From Marasmius tenuissimus (taxonomy: Eukaryota; Basidiomycota; Agaricomycetes; Agaricales; Marasmiaceae), in the NCBI GenBank assembly GCA_029532415.1, contig JAQOTA010000050.1:2108001-2172000 (forward strand): DNA of 64,000 nucleotides, in the 5' to 3' direction. Below are positions 23,901 through 36,102 of the stretch, in pieces. How positions within the stretch are numbered: the stretch's first letter is position 1; each line of letters begins with the position of its first letter. The position numbers and the translations under genes are program-made. The notes under the pieces are model-generated. The model ran no database searches. It saw nothing but the letters and a program-made list of their open reading frames with translations, and was not told where the DNA came from.

Positions 23901-24079
23901 ATACGCTTACGGACGAAGGGGGCAATGACGGAGGAGGGCAAAGTGGGGGTACTTCATTCTTTGATGGGGTCTTGAGTTATGGGGCCTCGTTAGACTTTGG
24001 GAGTGCGAGTTTCGATATTGGGGGAAGCTTGGCTACCGCAATATCAGTGGGGGACGACTCTGCACCAGAGTATAGCTGA
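20963..24079 (+). CDS. Large Gln/Pro/Ser-rich WW-domain protein
   Basis: Five exons (20963-21030, 21095-21106, 21174-21996, 22050-23125, 23179-24079) give 959 residues. The N-terminal WW domain opens LPSGWEERFDAR and continues KGAWFYVQRN only through a 12-nt microexon (21095-21106), as in the upstream gene. It lacks the second conserved Trp (YIHP replaces W-x-x-P), so ligand binding may differ. A Ser/Thr/Pro region follows, then a hydrophobic/alanine segment (NALLAAAGKSVLRFALGSVF), long Gln-rich tracts with PPRP motifs, and a Gly/Asp/Tyr-rich end. The intron 23126-23178 is inferred from a frame change inside low-complexity sequence. The function is unknown; a scaffold role is plausible. Confidence 0.75.
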
Positions 24080-24867
24080 GTTAACACGAGGGGGGAGGTG
24101 GGAGGTGTGATTTCCGCCCTGTTTTCCTGTTCTTTTGTCCGGTATATGATGTATGTACTAGTGATCGTCTGTAATTTAATAATTTATCCTTTTGTCGTAA
24201 GCTCATTTCGAAAAATCGTTCATAACCCCGAAGGCTGGAAGTGCATCACCAGCTCGAAGGTGGGTTGTGGTTTCGGCAGTTCCGAGCTACCTGTGAGTAC
24301 AATGCAATCAAGATGGTTTGGTCGGCTAGAAAATGTCAACATGTTCACAATAGCGGCAGTGTAACCTACAAACTAACAATTCCCTCGCCTTTTACTAGGG
24401 GATTCCATGTTGGTTGCACGATATAACGCCGTATTCACAATATTTGGGCATGCTCTCAGAGCTTCTCTTCGGAGAAACCGAATTTCCTCCCTTTTTTTAA
24501 ATATATTTTGAGGACATATCACACCAAATCGACACATTCTGGTCCGCGTTTATTGATATTTAGTACATCATTCCATACTCAGAGATAGTCCAACCTGCTG
24601 GAGTGGTACCGACGGTCCTTGGAGCCTACAACGGTCTATCTGTCAAACTTTCACCTCAAGAACAGATGTTACGGTACGTGCATTACGAGAAACACGATGA
24701 GGAGCGGAATCGAACGCGACCCTACGCGTCGTGGCGCGTCGGCCCCGCGATTATACACGCACACGTGAGGTTTGTGACTCAGTGACTAACCTTTTATACT
24801 CGGATGTCTCAATCGGTGACAAGGGGATTTTTTTGGGGCCCAGCAACAGCGTTCGAACGTTCCACTG
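24080..24867. other. Intergenic region
   Basis: 3-prime flank of the second WW gene plus the RAD16 promoter. A GTTCGATTCC string near 24,700 (minus strand) looks like a tRNA B box, but no cloverleaf could be built around it. Otherwise nothing is seen. Confidence 0.45.
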
Positions 24868-27800
24868 ATGCCACCACGTACCCGCCGCTCTCTGCGAGTC
24901 GCGGCCTCGCCTAGTCCTTCGACTCCTGCAACCACCAATCCTCCCTCTATCTTCAGCTCGAGGACGTCACCAGCGGACAGCTCATTGTCTGAAGTTGAAG
25001 ATGAATCGCCAGTCAAGACGAGACGACGTGCTGTGGTGAAGAGAAAAGCGCAGAGTGACTTAGATGAGGGAGAGAATGCCTCCAATCCTTCAAGACCCGC
25101 TACGAAACGGAGAGCTTTGAGCAACCGTGTTTATGTCGAGGTTCCCGCAGGTTGGACGAATGGAGGGAAGCCAAGCAAGGTGAATTATCATTAGATGGTG
25201 CATAATACTCGAAAGGGCTCACCGAATCTAGGAAACTGGCATCACTGCAAGCAAAGGAAAAGGGAAAGCCCCTGCGGTACCAGAAAGCGGGTCTGAGCTT
25301 GATTCCGAGCTTGAATACGATGAAAACCAATCTCTCGCGGACTCCGACAGCAGCGGCTCAGAATTCGTTGCATCTGAGGCTGAGATGGAAGACCACGAAA
25401 ACTTTGATGCGTCGAGTGATGAAGAACCTTTAGGTGCCGTCGCACGACGCTCCCCCAAAAAGTATCTTACAGAGAGCGCGATGGATTCGGAAGACGAAGA
25501 CGATGTCATGTTGGATGCGGCCATCAGGCTCTCTCGGGAAGAAGCACAAGGTGGCGACGATGCTGGGCCTTCATCCTCAAGGGACGCTTCCAGCAGGGTT
25601 AATCCTCAAGCTCTGCTTCGGGCAGCAGCAGCAGAACGCCGCCTTTCCAAGCGCAAAGAGACGACATTCGGCGTCGATGACAGCGCTATGGACTTGGATG
25701 ATCTATCCTCTTTATCTTCCGATGAGTCGGACGTGCCACTTGCCAAAGGCAAGGGTAAGGGCAAGGGTAAAGGCAAAGCGAAGACACAGACGAAGACGAA
25801 GACGGTTCCTGATGACGGAAAGTCCTTGACGCTCGCGCAGCGGCGCAAACTGAGGAGGGAGGCATCGAACCCTACGAAAGCCGAGGAAAAAGCGCTTCGC
25901 AAGAAGCTGGGCAGGAAACTGACTCATGTAGGCAGTCGTGTCCTGAGCTTCATACTTTGGCTAACGTACTCGCAGGCTGAAAAGACGGCGATCCTACTAC
26001 GGGCTAATCATGAAGAACTTCGGGATGTTTGGGGAGATCTCGAGGCGAAGATTGGAATTGTTGAACCAGTGAAGGCTGAGCAGCCTAGTGGAATCAAGCT
26101 CACCCTTTTGCCGTTCCAACTCGAGAGTTTGTATTGGATGCGAAAACAAGAAGAAGGAATTTGGCACGGTGGAATGCTCGCGGTGCGTTTGATCCGTTGA
26201 GGGCTCGGGTTCCACACTCGTCTGATATTCTACTTTCATATTCCTTCAGGACGAAATGGGGTGAGTTGCGGACCCCTGCAAAGGAGATGAACGGTTACTG
26301 ACTTTGACTGAAGGATGGGTAAAACCATTCAGATCATAGCTCTCTTAGTTTCGGACAGGAAGAAACCAAACCTTGTGGTAGCGTCAGTAACGTTCATCAT
26401 CTATCAATGTAGTGGCTTACATCTCTCTTTAGTCCCACAGTGGCAATCATGCAATGGAGGAACGAAATTGAGGCTCACACCGATCCAAATCTCAAGGTTC
26501 TTGTCTGGCATGGTCACTCGAGGGAGAATGATATCAGGGAGCTGAAGAAGTACGACGTTGTCAGTACCCTTATTTTGTGGTGCTCCGGAGTTCGTGTCCT
26601 GACACTTAGTTATAGGTGTTGACCACGTATTCAGTGCTTGAAAGGTCTCGTCTCCTCTTTCCAGTGTCTTTGTTGCTGATGTCTGACTATTTGTGTTTGC
26701 ATACAGTGCCTTCCGCAAACAAGAAGCGGGCTTTAAACGAAAGAATCAGATCGTTAAGGAGAAGTCCCCAGTCCACCAAATCAAGTGGGAGAGAGTAATC
26801 GTATGTGAAGAGTCCTTAATCAAATTCTTTCCCTGGGCTAATCTCTTTGTAGCTCGATGAGGCCCATAATATCAAAGAACGATCTACAAACACCGCGAAA
26901 GCAGCCTTCGAATTGAAGGCTGAGCGTCGCTGGTGCCTTTCTGGAACACCTTTGCAGAACAGGGTCGGGGAACTGTACTCTTTGGTCCGGTTCTTGGGCG
27001 GTGATCCATTTTCGTACTACTTCTGTACGTGAAATCATACGGTCAAGGCTTCTTTGCTCACCGGTTGTGATAGGTAAACGATGCAGCTGCAAGTCGTTAC
27101 ATTGGAAGTTCTCGGACAAACGAACATGTGACGGTGAGTCTACTTCTGTCCGTCCTCACGACGAGACTCATTTTCATTTCTTAGATTGCGGTCATAGCCC
27201 TATGCAGCATGTTCGTTCTAGTATTCCAGCTTCCTTTGAGTAAAGACTAAATGCCTCTTACCAGACTTGCTTCTGGAACAACGAAATCCTTACGCCCATT
27301 CAGAAGAACGGAATGATTGGTCCCGGAAAGACTGCCTTCAAAAAGCTGAAGATCCTACTAGACAGAATGATGTTGCGTCGTACCAAGGTCCGTTTGGTTT
27401 ATTCTAATATTAGTTTCTGTCTCAAAGATTCACAATCGAATGTGCGTAGCTGCAACGTGCTGATGACCTGGGTCTACCCCCTCGCACCGTTATCGTTCGC
27501 AACGACTATTTCAGCCCAGAGGAGAAGGAACTGTACTTGTCTCTTTTCTCAGATGCGAAGAGGCAATTTAACACGTACCTGGACCAGGGATCCGTACTGA
27601 ACAGTAGGTGGTTCATATCTGTTTTGCCGTCCTCGCTAAGTCCATCTTGGTAGATTACTCCAATATCTTCAGTTTGTGGGTAGACTACATCGTATGTCTT
27701 TGACCCGGACTAACCCGTCATCAGGCTTACCCGTATGAGGCAAATGGCTTGCCACCCGGACCTCGTCATTCGAAGCAAGGCTAACGCTGGAAAATTCCTC

Positions 27801-29094
27801 ACGGAAGATGCAGGGGAGGCCACCGTGTGTCGAATCTGCAACGAGGTCGCCGAGGATGCCATACAATCGAAGTGCCGGCACATATTCGACAGAGAGTGCA
27901 TCAAGCAGTATCTCAATACTGCGATCGAACAGACCGTGGGTTGATTTCACTTGTCGAGCTAATCAGGGAAATAACGACTAAGGTTCTCCCGTGTAGCCTG
28001 CCTGTCCCGTCTGCTTCGTTCCTCTTACGATCGACTTGGAGGCTGAAGCGCTCGACCTGGAAGAAAACCTCCCAGGTGCTCGACAGGGAATTTTAGGCCG
28101 CCTCGATTTGGACAAATGGAGGTCTTCGACAAAGATCGAGGCCCTTGTTGAGGAGCTCAGTAATCTTCGGAACAGGGATGCGTCAACAAAGAGCATCGTG
28201 TTCAGCCAATTTGTCAATTTCTTGGATTTGATTGCCTATCGGTTGAAGAAGGCGGGCTTCACTGTGAGTGTTATGATGCCCATTCCTCGTGTCTGGCACT
28301 CAACGATAATCCTCACCCCACTTAGATCTGTCGGCTCGAAGGAACGATGAGTCCGCAAGCTCGTGATGCAACTATCAAGCACTTCAGTACGCCACCTTTA
28401 TTACTTGCTCTTCTACTCACTAACTTGGGGCTAGTGAACAATGTCGACGTCACTGTTTTCCTCGTCAGTTTGAAAGCGGGAGGTGTCGCCCTCAATTTGA
28501 CAGAAGCTTCGCGAGTGTATCTCATGGACAGTTGGTGGAATCCCGCTGTGAGTTATTTGTGCGCAACACTCACGTAGCACTTACTGATCGTTCCCCTATT
28601 CTTAGGTGGAGTTCCGTACGTACAAGACTTTATCAAGGTCGGACGCGTACTGATCTTCTCTCGACAGAGGCCATGGATCGTATCCATCGTTTGGGTCAAC
28701 ACCGCCCCGTTAAAGCTATAAAGCTTGTCGTCGAGGATAGTATTGAAAGTCGTATCGTTCAGGCAAGTCTGACCTTCTGTTTACCGCACGTTCGCTGTCT
28801 GATTCTGGCTCTCGCTTCCAGTTGCAAGAGAAGAAATCCGCGATGGTTGATGCTACCCTAAACCCCGACGACTCTGTGAGTAAACCTGGCTGCTATGTGC
28901 CCATCCCGATCTAAACTTGACGTCCTTTGTAGGCTATGGGCAGATTGACTCCCGACGATGTAAGTCAACATTCGAATCGGTTGTCTCCAGCTAATCACCC
29001 TCTTTCATTTCTAGTTGCAGTTCCTCTTCCGCGTAAGTTCAATTCGTTGGTGGTTTATCGGTGAGGATACGTTCTGATTTGCCCCCAGTTGTGA
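24868..29094 (+). CDS. RAD16: RAD16 SNF2-family ATPase with RING finger (nucleotide excision repair)
   Basis: Rad16, with Rad7, recognises UV damage in non-transcribed DNA and remodels chromatin for global-genome repair. Twenty-four exons encode 987 residues. A charged N terminus with Lys-Gly repeats comes first. The SNF2 helicase follows: motif I DEMGMGKTIQ, motif [12 protein letters not shown], then SGTPLQNR. An inserted C-x2-C zinc segment follows ([11 protein letters not shown]), then a C3HC4 RING ([20 protein letters not shown]...CPVC), and the helicase C motifs ([26 protein letters not shown]). It ends LQFLF. Exons of 11 nt (26250-26260), 22 nt (27654-27675) and 10 nt (28606-28615) are needed to keep motifs intact. 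The intron 28763-28821 has a GC donor. The last junction is uncertain: read-through would stop at 29077. Confidence 0.94.
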
Positions 29095-29387
29095 TCTGCA
29101 GAAACCTAAACATCTCTTGTTGTCTGTCTCTACGTTACCCACCAATAGTCCGCACGGCACTGTATCCTTATACTTATCTTTTACTTGACCATGATTTGTG
29201 CATCTTGGGGATGCATAATCAAATACTTCTTGTAACCTAATTAGAACAATATGTACGGTACAGTATGATACACGGAATTACCCTTTGTTTAAAACCCGGG
29301 AAAAGCAAAAACATTTTCAAAGCACTAGCACTTGCGAGAGGTATAAGGGGGGACGAAAAGAGAGAGGAATGAAAAGAGAGGAAGTTG

Positions 29388-31726
29388 CTACAGCAGGGCT
29401 CCACTGAATGCAGTACCCCTTCAGTTTCATGAACGCCCATAGTGCAAAGGGAAGATTACTCACGCGATGGCAGCGGTTTGAAGCGTCGATACATACCCGC
29501 ATATCAACGCCGAAAACGCGATACTGACTATCGTCTTCGTCCGGTCGGGAGCCACAGCACAGATAACAGATTGCACAGCGAGCGACGACAGGTTGGCGAA
29601 TCCGCACAAAGCATATGAGGCGATGGTAAACGCGCGATTGGATAGAGGGTTCTCGCTTTGCATGATTGTTTGCAGTTCAGCGTAGGCGATCAGTTCGTTT
29701 GCGGTGAATTTGGTTGCGAGGAGTTTTGCAACCGGGAGGAGCTCTTGTCGGGGGATGCCGATGAGGAAGGCGAGTGGGTAGAAGACATAGCCAAGGATCG
29801 TTTGGAGGGTGAGGTTTTGTATTCCGAAACCTAGGCCGATCCAAGTGAGGGATCCGTTAATGCTATGAGGCGCGTTGGTGAGGAGTGATCATGTCGTGGG
29901 GAGACGAAGTACTTACACTGTGATCATGGCGAGGAAGACGAGGGTGTTTGCGCTGGTTTGCTGTCAGGTTTTCGTACGGGACTGCAATGAAAGAACGAGG
30001 GCATACATGACTTGTCCTACAATCATCATACCGAATCTGGATCCCCTGAACAGGGCCTGCAAGATGTTTACCTGGGGAGAGAGACTTGAACAAAATTCTC
30101 GGCGAAGACAAAGTCAAGACTCAACTGGCTTTCCAGCAGGATCTTCACCACGGTCAACGACAACAGTACCTCTAGTAAGAGGCTCCTCTATCTCTGGACA
30201 TCGTATCTTGCTGATGGCGATTGAAGCAGGGATACTCATGACGGAAGATGTGATAAGGTTTCTAGCGGGGACCCCCAGGGCCAGGTAGGCGACGACAAAC
30301 GACGCCGAAACGGTGGAGTACCCGGAGGCGAGAACCAGATCTACGGTGTGTGTAAAGTGAGAGCAGGTTGCGTACAAACGAGAGGACGACATACGAAGCT
30401 CCGATTTGGTCATTGCTAACGATGGAAGGTGGATTAGAGACGCCACGGGTCAACAAACTGAAGGTGGCTCACTGTTCACGTAGGGTTTCACCAGGAGAAC
30501 TGACTCGCCTTGTCCTACCAATGGAGAGCCAGATGCGACGACCGCTTCTGCACCGGATACGTTCATGAGCTTGAAGAAAAACCATCCTCTTCAACGACAA
30601 ATCAGTGCGAGCCACCGCGGGCGATGGCGGTACTTACATTTTCCTCATCACCCACTGTAAAACTCCGAAGTAGTACAAGCCTTCGACCGTGGCCATGAAG
30701 AAAATGATTGATGCGGCCTAGTCTCGAAAATGAGAATATTACTCCTGCAGGTCATGAAGAAAAGATTAGACTAACCATGTGCGTTATAAACCACGGTTTA
30801 TCCGCCGTTTCTTCGTCTGTCAGGAACACGATCCCTGCAGCGCTGTAGTTGAGATAGGTTCTAATGAGTGTGATTAGCCAGTTAAAAATGGAGAAGCCTG
30901 CGTCTGTTTTGAGGACGAAAAGTGCGACGATTTGCTGGAGGAACAGGCCGATTATCACCGTCGGCCTAGAAGTCTGCGGATAAGCTTTTACATCGTTCTT
31001 GGAATGGCCTAATGTTCCGCACCAAGGAATTTGAGAGCGATTACTGGAAGAAAGGTAGAACCCTGCTTGGAATACAATGACTCCGAACAATCCAACTGCG
31101 CGTTCGACTCTGGCAGTTCCCTAAAATGTTGAACAGCACGTTGAGTGTGCGGGGTACACGACAGGATCATGATGTTGAGACGTACTTCACTCCCATCCGA
31201 CTGCAACTCTATCGAGCTTCCGAACACAGAGGCGAGCGTAGTGCCTACAAGTATTGCCCAGCCGATGGCAATCCTAGCTTTGTATGGAAGTCTCGTCCAA
31301 AACATCTTCACGACTGCTTCACCCTTCGCGATATGACTGGCCGCTCGCTGTAGGGATACATAACGAAAGAATAATGATCTGCGGAGGAGAATGAAATCTT
31401 GACGGCTATATGTTTCGGGTGCTTGTTGCTTACAGCAAGATAAACCATGCTAGAACGGTCTGGACAATCCTAAGAAAATTCTACAAGTGAGAACTTGAAC
31501 ACCAGGTAGTTTCAATCGCGCACCATCCATAGCCAGGATACTTCAAAACAACTGTGCATATCCACCAAGAAAGAGCTAGTGCTCCGGCGAGAACTTGAGC
31601 GAAGTTGCTGCCTCGAAGAACGTATAAAATCCCACTGCTTGCGAAGCGAACTCTAGATACAGCTTTTCTTCTCACTCGTTCTGGACTCTGTGATCGAGTC
31701 CTGGATGGGACAAGTCGCTGAGGCAT
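29388..31726 (-). CDS. Concentrative nucleoside transporter (CNT family)
   Basis: An integral membrane symporter importing nucleosides with H+ or Na+, similar to fungal CntA. Thirteen exons (31726-31524, 31469-31434, 31378-31186, 31120-31023, 30965-30776, 30717-30638, 30588-30473, 30415-30395, 30340-30126, 30071-30007, 29952-29917, 29862-29464, 29418-29388) give 560 residues. Family signatures include [36 protein letters not shown] (the conserved substrate and ion site) and [19 protein letters not shown]. The exon at 30415-30395 is only 21 nt. The start is the first in-frame ATG giving a basic N terminus before helix 1; an upstream start is possible. It is not obviously part of the metabolite cluster beginning 1.5 kb away. 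Confidence 0.9.
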
Positions 31727-33208
31727 ACGGTGCTCCTAGTAGAAGAGCCTCTGAGGTTCGGTTTGAGTAGTGGATTGAGCCTGGCATGGTAAAAATACTG
31801 ACTATCATTTAAACGTCCCCTTCTCAGCGAGCAGACTTTTTCCCAAGTTGAATCGCACTCCCGTCGTCCGCCGAAAAATGTCACGGTAATGTTTGCAGGG
31901 AGAATGATGGTGGAATCAGGGTATAAGTGTATTGAGCAAAGTGTGTACCTGTGTGTACGTATCGAGTTCCACGCTAAAGAGTGTACAGGTGACCTGGAAG
32001 AAACATGCCTGGTAGCGAAGTGCGGCTAATTGAGCATACCAGAAATCGGGATATGTTTTGATCGTAATTGGCTATCAAGAGAATACCGGGTTGAGTGAGG
32101 AGTAGTGTCAGATAATTCTGGCAGCCTGCACAAGCCCAGCAGAGCTTTCAGCCGTGAAGGGCGTAACGGTAACGCGTTGCAGCCCGCCGTTGCTCGTACC
32201 TGGGTGGGAACCGGACAAAGGGTTACCCGTCCCACTCCCAATCGAGAAAGAGCAGGCGAGACTGTAGATCAGCTTCGAACGGCGTTGCTAGTCGTGAACT
32301 GGATTGTATCAAAGTTCCCTGCGATCACTGAAGGCCGCAACTGATCAGTCTGAGTCATGATATGACCCCTAGAGTTACTACACTCACACGGGACTTCAAC
32401 TTGACAAGCTTCGACAAGCACTTCTCGCGAGCAGTTCCCTTCATCGCAATCCGTTGGTCCAATGTCCATTGAAGTTGGATTTTGAACTCGGCGTCACATT
32501 CTGGGAAGACTCCATGGTGGAGGGTATAAAGAGAGTTGGTCACAATGTGACACGCGTCAAGTCTCAAGTTCAAGTTCGGACCTCCATGGACCCTCCGATC
32601 ATGACCACCACATTGCGCTGCCTTGCCTATAATTCTTCCTCTCTGCCCCATGCATTTTCTCGTCAAATCAAACACTTCTCAACTTGCTTGTCGTGCTTCA
32701 TGCGACACGAATCCGGACTCTCCCGGTCATCGAGTAGTACTGCAGGTTGGCAGTTGTCCTAGCCGTCAGAAACACAAGTGCTAAGGGATCGGTCATTATC
32801 ACCCATGCTAACGGCGACGTCGGAGCGGTCTCCTGCCGGAGTCATCGCGTTCCTACTGTGCCTAATGCTCATTCCTGTGACCCGTCTGACAATAGTTTCA
32901 ACACCCCCTTGTACGGTTCCTATCTTCTGGTACCACATCGCAGATGGACACGTACGACGCCAGCGAAGCGCTGATACCACTCCTGGTAGGCTACCAGAAA
33001 CAATGGAGGGGGAAAACCCTCTTCCGGATTCTCCGAGCACCGTCACCAAGCAACATCTGCGCGGCACGCTCAACGCGGCCAAAAAACGGGCTAGCGATAT
33101 GTGATTCTTGTCTCGGCTCTCTCACGATGCTGGATGCGTCGATGTGCTCAAATCACAGGCGCATACCACAATCAATCCGCCCTGGATCGAACTCGGGGGA
33201 TGGAGGTG
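31727..33208. other. Intergenic region at the left border of the metabolite cluster
   Basis: No gene supported. Frames of up to about 108 codons on both strands overlap one another and show no domain. It holds the divergent promoters of the transporter and hydrolase 1. Confidence 0.5.
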
Positions 33209-33216
33209 TATAAAAG
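33209..33216 (+). promoter_or_regulatory. TATA box of hydrolase 1
   Basis: TATAAAAG lies about 61 nt before the ATG at 33270, at normal spacing for a fungal core promoter. Confidence 0.55.
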
Positions 33217-33269
33217 GAATTCGCCATCAGCGTTGTATGCTAAAACTGCGATCGTTCGTCACAAGCATC

Positions 33270-34582
33270 ATGCTCATCACATTCCCTAGATTCATAGCCT
33301 TCCTCTCTTTCCTTTCCTGTGGTGCTATCGCCTACGGACGCGTACTCCCCCGAGTGACATCTGGTACACTGGTAGTTGACGACAGTACCGGAGTCGAACT
33401 TGCCTACCTGGACAGTGGTGCCCCATCATCCAACGCGGCAACTTACACGACTATCTTCACGGTCCATGGCATGATTTTTACCAACAGTGAGTTCGTGGCT
33501 TATCTCCTCGACGCCCGCTTCACTCAGACGTGTCTCAGAGATATTCGAGAAGATCCTCGAAATCGCACCTTCAAAAGGTGTCCGACTTGTGGCCGTTCAG
33601 CGCCGGCCCTTCCCTGGATCCACGCCCTTCACACCTGAGGAGCTCCAGATCACACTCACTGGCGGGTCGAGCGACGAAGAACGTGCAGCATACGCCGAGG
33701 CACGAGGACACGAACTAGCCAACTTCATTGACCGTTTCATCCAACAATTCCAACTTCCCGCCATCACGGCCAATGGACAAGGAGGGTCCGTTGTATGGGG
33801 CTGGTCCATTGGCGCTCTTCTTCCTGTATGGGCTATTGGTAATGCAAAGACGCTCCCCGCTGATGTCCAGACACGCCTGGGAGCTAACCTACGGTCTCTA
33901 ATTCTCTACGGTATGCTTCTTCCTGCCTTTGTCAAGCGTTCTGTTCGGATTCTGATGGAAATTGGTGGCAGAAATGGCGCCTCTGGTTCTAGGTCTCCCT
34001 ATGCCGCCACAGAACTGGAGTCCTCTTGTCGATGAGTCCGTCGTTGAGAACCGCCGCTTGCAATTGTTCGCGCAATGGTCTACTGGTTACTTCACGCACA
34101 ACGACACTTCCTTCTCCTTGGAGACACCTCACGATCCCGAATTGCTGGAATGGGTGTTGCACACACCCACGGTCGTCCCGACGGTTTACAACATTCCCGT
34201 CGCCGAGTTCAATAACATTGCTTCCTTCGGGGATGACGCGCAAACCGATCTTCCCATCCTTTTCTTTTTCGCAAAAGACCTCAAAAACGCGTTTGACAAC
34301 TCTTTCAAGGACCAGGAGACGGCGTCGATATTCCCAAAGATGAAGCGTGGTATCATGCAGGGCAGCTTAGGACCAGCGTTCGGAGCTGCTGGGGTCTGGG
34401 CCGTTCAGGATGAGGTGGCTAACAGCCCCATCGAAGTTAGCTACCAGATTGTTGATGGCGGAAATCACTACGTGAGTCCCGATCCTTTTCTCCATCTATC
34501 CAGTCCGGAGTCTGATTCTGTTCTGCAGTTCATCTGGGACAATCCCGAGAAAACCCTCGCTGCGTTGCTGAACATTGCTTAA
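33270..34582 (+). CDS. Secreted alpha/beta-hydrolase-fold protein, copy 1
   Basis: Four exons (33270-33486, 33539-33910, 33972-34471, 34529-34582) encode 380 residues. An N-terminal hydrophobic leader (FIAFLSFLSCGAIAYG) looks like a signal peptide. An ATG 33 nt upstream in frame is an alternative start. The HGMIF oxyanion-type segment follows the first strands. The nucleophile elbow is GWSIGA, and a late GGNHY carries the probable catalytic histidine. An acid residue could lie near the DLPILFFFAKD segment. Substrate unknown; ester or lactone hydrolysis is an inference from the fold. It shares all three intron positions with copies at 54.4-55.6 and 62.8-64 kb. Confidence 0.85.
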
Positions 34583-34710
34583 CTTTTTCGTGATATGGAA
34601 CTCCCTATACACGCCACGTATGGACGGTTTGTGCACTAAACATTTCGACGTATATGGTTACTGGCATCGACTTGGTACTTAGTCTTTAATTCCCTGTAAA
34701 GTGTGCAATC

Positions 34711-35022
34711 GTGAACTCATGTCTACCTACATGTTCGCACAAGTTTAGGGTTGACTTTGCAAGCCGGGGGTCGTGGTTAGACAACTTCACGCCTTATGGC
34801 CGCGCCGCGGATGCGATCTACAAAAGCGAGTTCATCGTATGTGCCTGTATAGCGGGGGCCATTGCTGCTTCCCACCTCCTACCTCACATGATACCAAAAA
34901 ATACTAGTAACTTGGCAGTAATTCTTCTGTATGGGTGCGCCATACTGATGTGGTTGCAGGGCTCTCTTAGATCCGGAGATAAAGTGAACGCGAATTACGC
35001 TGAATTGCGCCACTCATATTGA
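34711..35022 (+). CDS. Possible small two-helix membrane protein
   Basis: An open frame of 103 codons without introns. It contains two predicted hydrophobic spans (around FIVCACIAGAIAASHLL and LAVILLYGCAILMWLQG) separated by a short polar loop. No family is recognised. It lies between hydrolase 1 and the ICMT-like gene on the same strand. It could be a genuine small gene, a fragment of an ICMT-like gene, or chance. Confidence 0.3.
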   Translation: MNSCLPTCSHKFRVDFASRGSWLDNFTPYGRAADAIYKSEFIVCACIAGAIAASHLLPHMIPKNTSNLAVILLYGCAILMWLQGSLRSGDKVNANYAELRHSY

Positions 35023-35280
35023 TGAAAACTCAATATCACTCGAACTGGTTCACTTGAGTCCATGCGTTTCCGTATCCTCAAATGCGAGATGCGGATTTAA
35101 GCAGTCGTTACTACTGGGGGTAAGATGGAACGGATTATCAGAGATGGGAACGAACCACTATCAGAATTCTTCAGATATTTCTCTCGCTCTCCACCGTCAA
35201 AAGGATTCTGCCACTGATAAAAGGGAATCGGAATGATTTGACATGACGATCATCGTGCGATCAGCGAACGTCAATCTCCT

Positions 35281-35992
35281 ATGTCCTTCATCCTCATAAA
35301 AATTCCCTTGCTGCTCATCAGCGCGCATGGGATCTGGCATGCTTTAACGCCACCGCATACCTCAGCTCCCACGGAACGACTTCCACCCAGTTTCATAGGC
35401 CGTTTTGCGGTATCATTTGTTACCTTCATGAAGGTACGGTTCTCACCCCTGCTGACCTCCGGTCTTGTTATCACTAACGAAACAAATTCACTAGATTGTT
35501 CACCTCATGTTCTGCACTGTAGAAATACTCACCATCGTTGGTGGCAATCGCACCCGTGCTATCGATGTGTCACCCTCGTTCGTCCTTGGCCTTTCTCTCG
35601 TCATCTCTGGTTCCCAGATACGTTTCGCATGCTACCGTGCCTTGGGGAGACTGTTCACCTTTGAGATGGCCATACGAGATGGGCACAAACTCATTACGAC
35701 CGGACCCTACGCGCACGTTCGACACCCTGCGTACACTGGTCTTTTGATGACCATGTATGGGGAAGCTATCGTACAGGCCAGTTCCAGGACTTGGTTTGAC
35801 GTTTCGGGGTTGCGCGACGCGTGGGTTGGGAGAACATACCTAGCTATCCTCATCCTGCCGATGTTCCTTTTAACATACAGTTCTACCATGCGGGGCATCC
35901 GGGAGGATAAGATTCTGAAGGAGGAGTTTGGAAAGGAATGGGTCGATTGGGCAAGTAAGACTAGATATCGGATGATCCCATTGGTATATTGA
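35281..35992 (+). CDS. ICMT-like membrane methyltransferase
   Basis: A 216-residue protein from two exons (35281-35433, 35495-35992) with several hydrophobic spans. The C-terminal half carries the signature of the isoprenylcysteine carboxyl methyltransferase / phospholipid methyltransferase group: GHKLITTGPYAHVRHPAYTG, then an E-x-x-L-x-x-E-F-G-x-E-W segment near the end. True ICMT methylates prenylated CaaX proteins in the ER. Divergent short relatives are common beside terpenoid genes in basidiomycetes, and whether they act on small molecules is unclear. The position next to the UbiA/P450 cluster suggests, but does not prove, a biosynthetic role. Confidence 0.85.
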
Positions 35993-36102
35993 GTAAGGAA
36001 CCCCATTCTACGACATCTAAACGGGCAGCTGTAGTGCGAAATACTATTGGTGAACAATCATTTCAGCTAACTGTGGGTTTGCTCAGCACTCCGGTCGTAG
36101 TG

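Noticed and set aside
24680..24765. tRNA-like B box (GTTCGATTCC) on the minus strand
   Set aside because: No acceptor stem, D arm or T stem pairs around it, so a tRNA gene is not supported.
30114..30446. Raw frame of the nucleoside transporter ending in an early stop
   Set aside because: Two introns (30394-30341 and 30125-30072) remove the non-conserved stretch and the stop; the joined protein matches the family.
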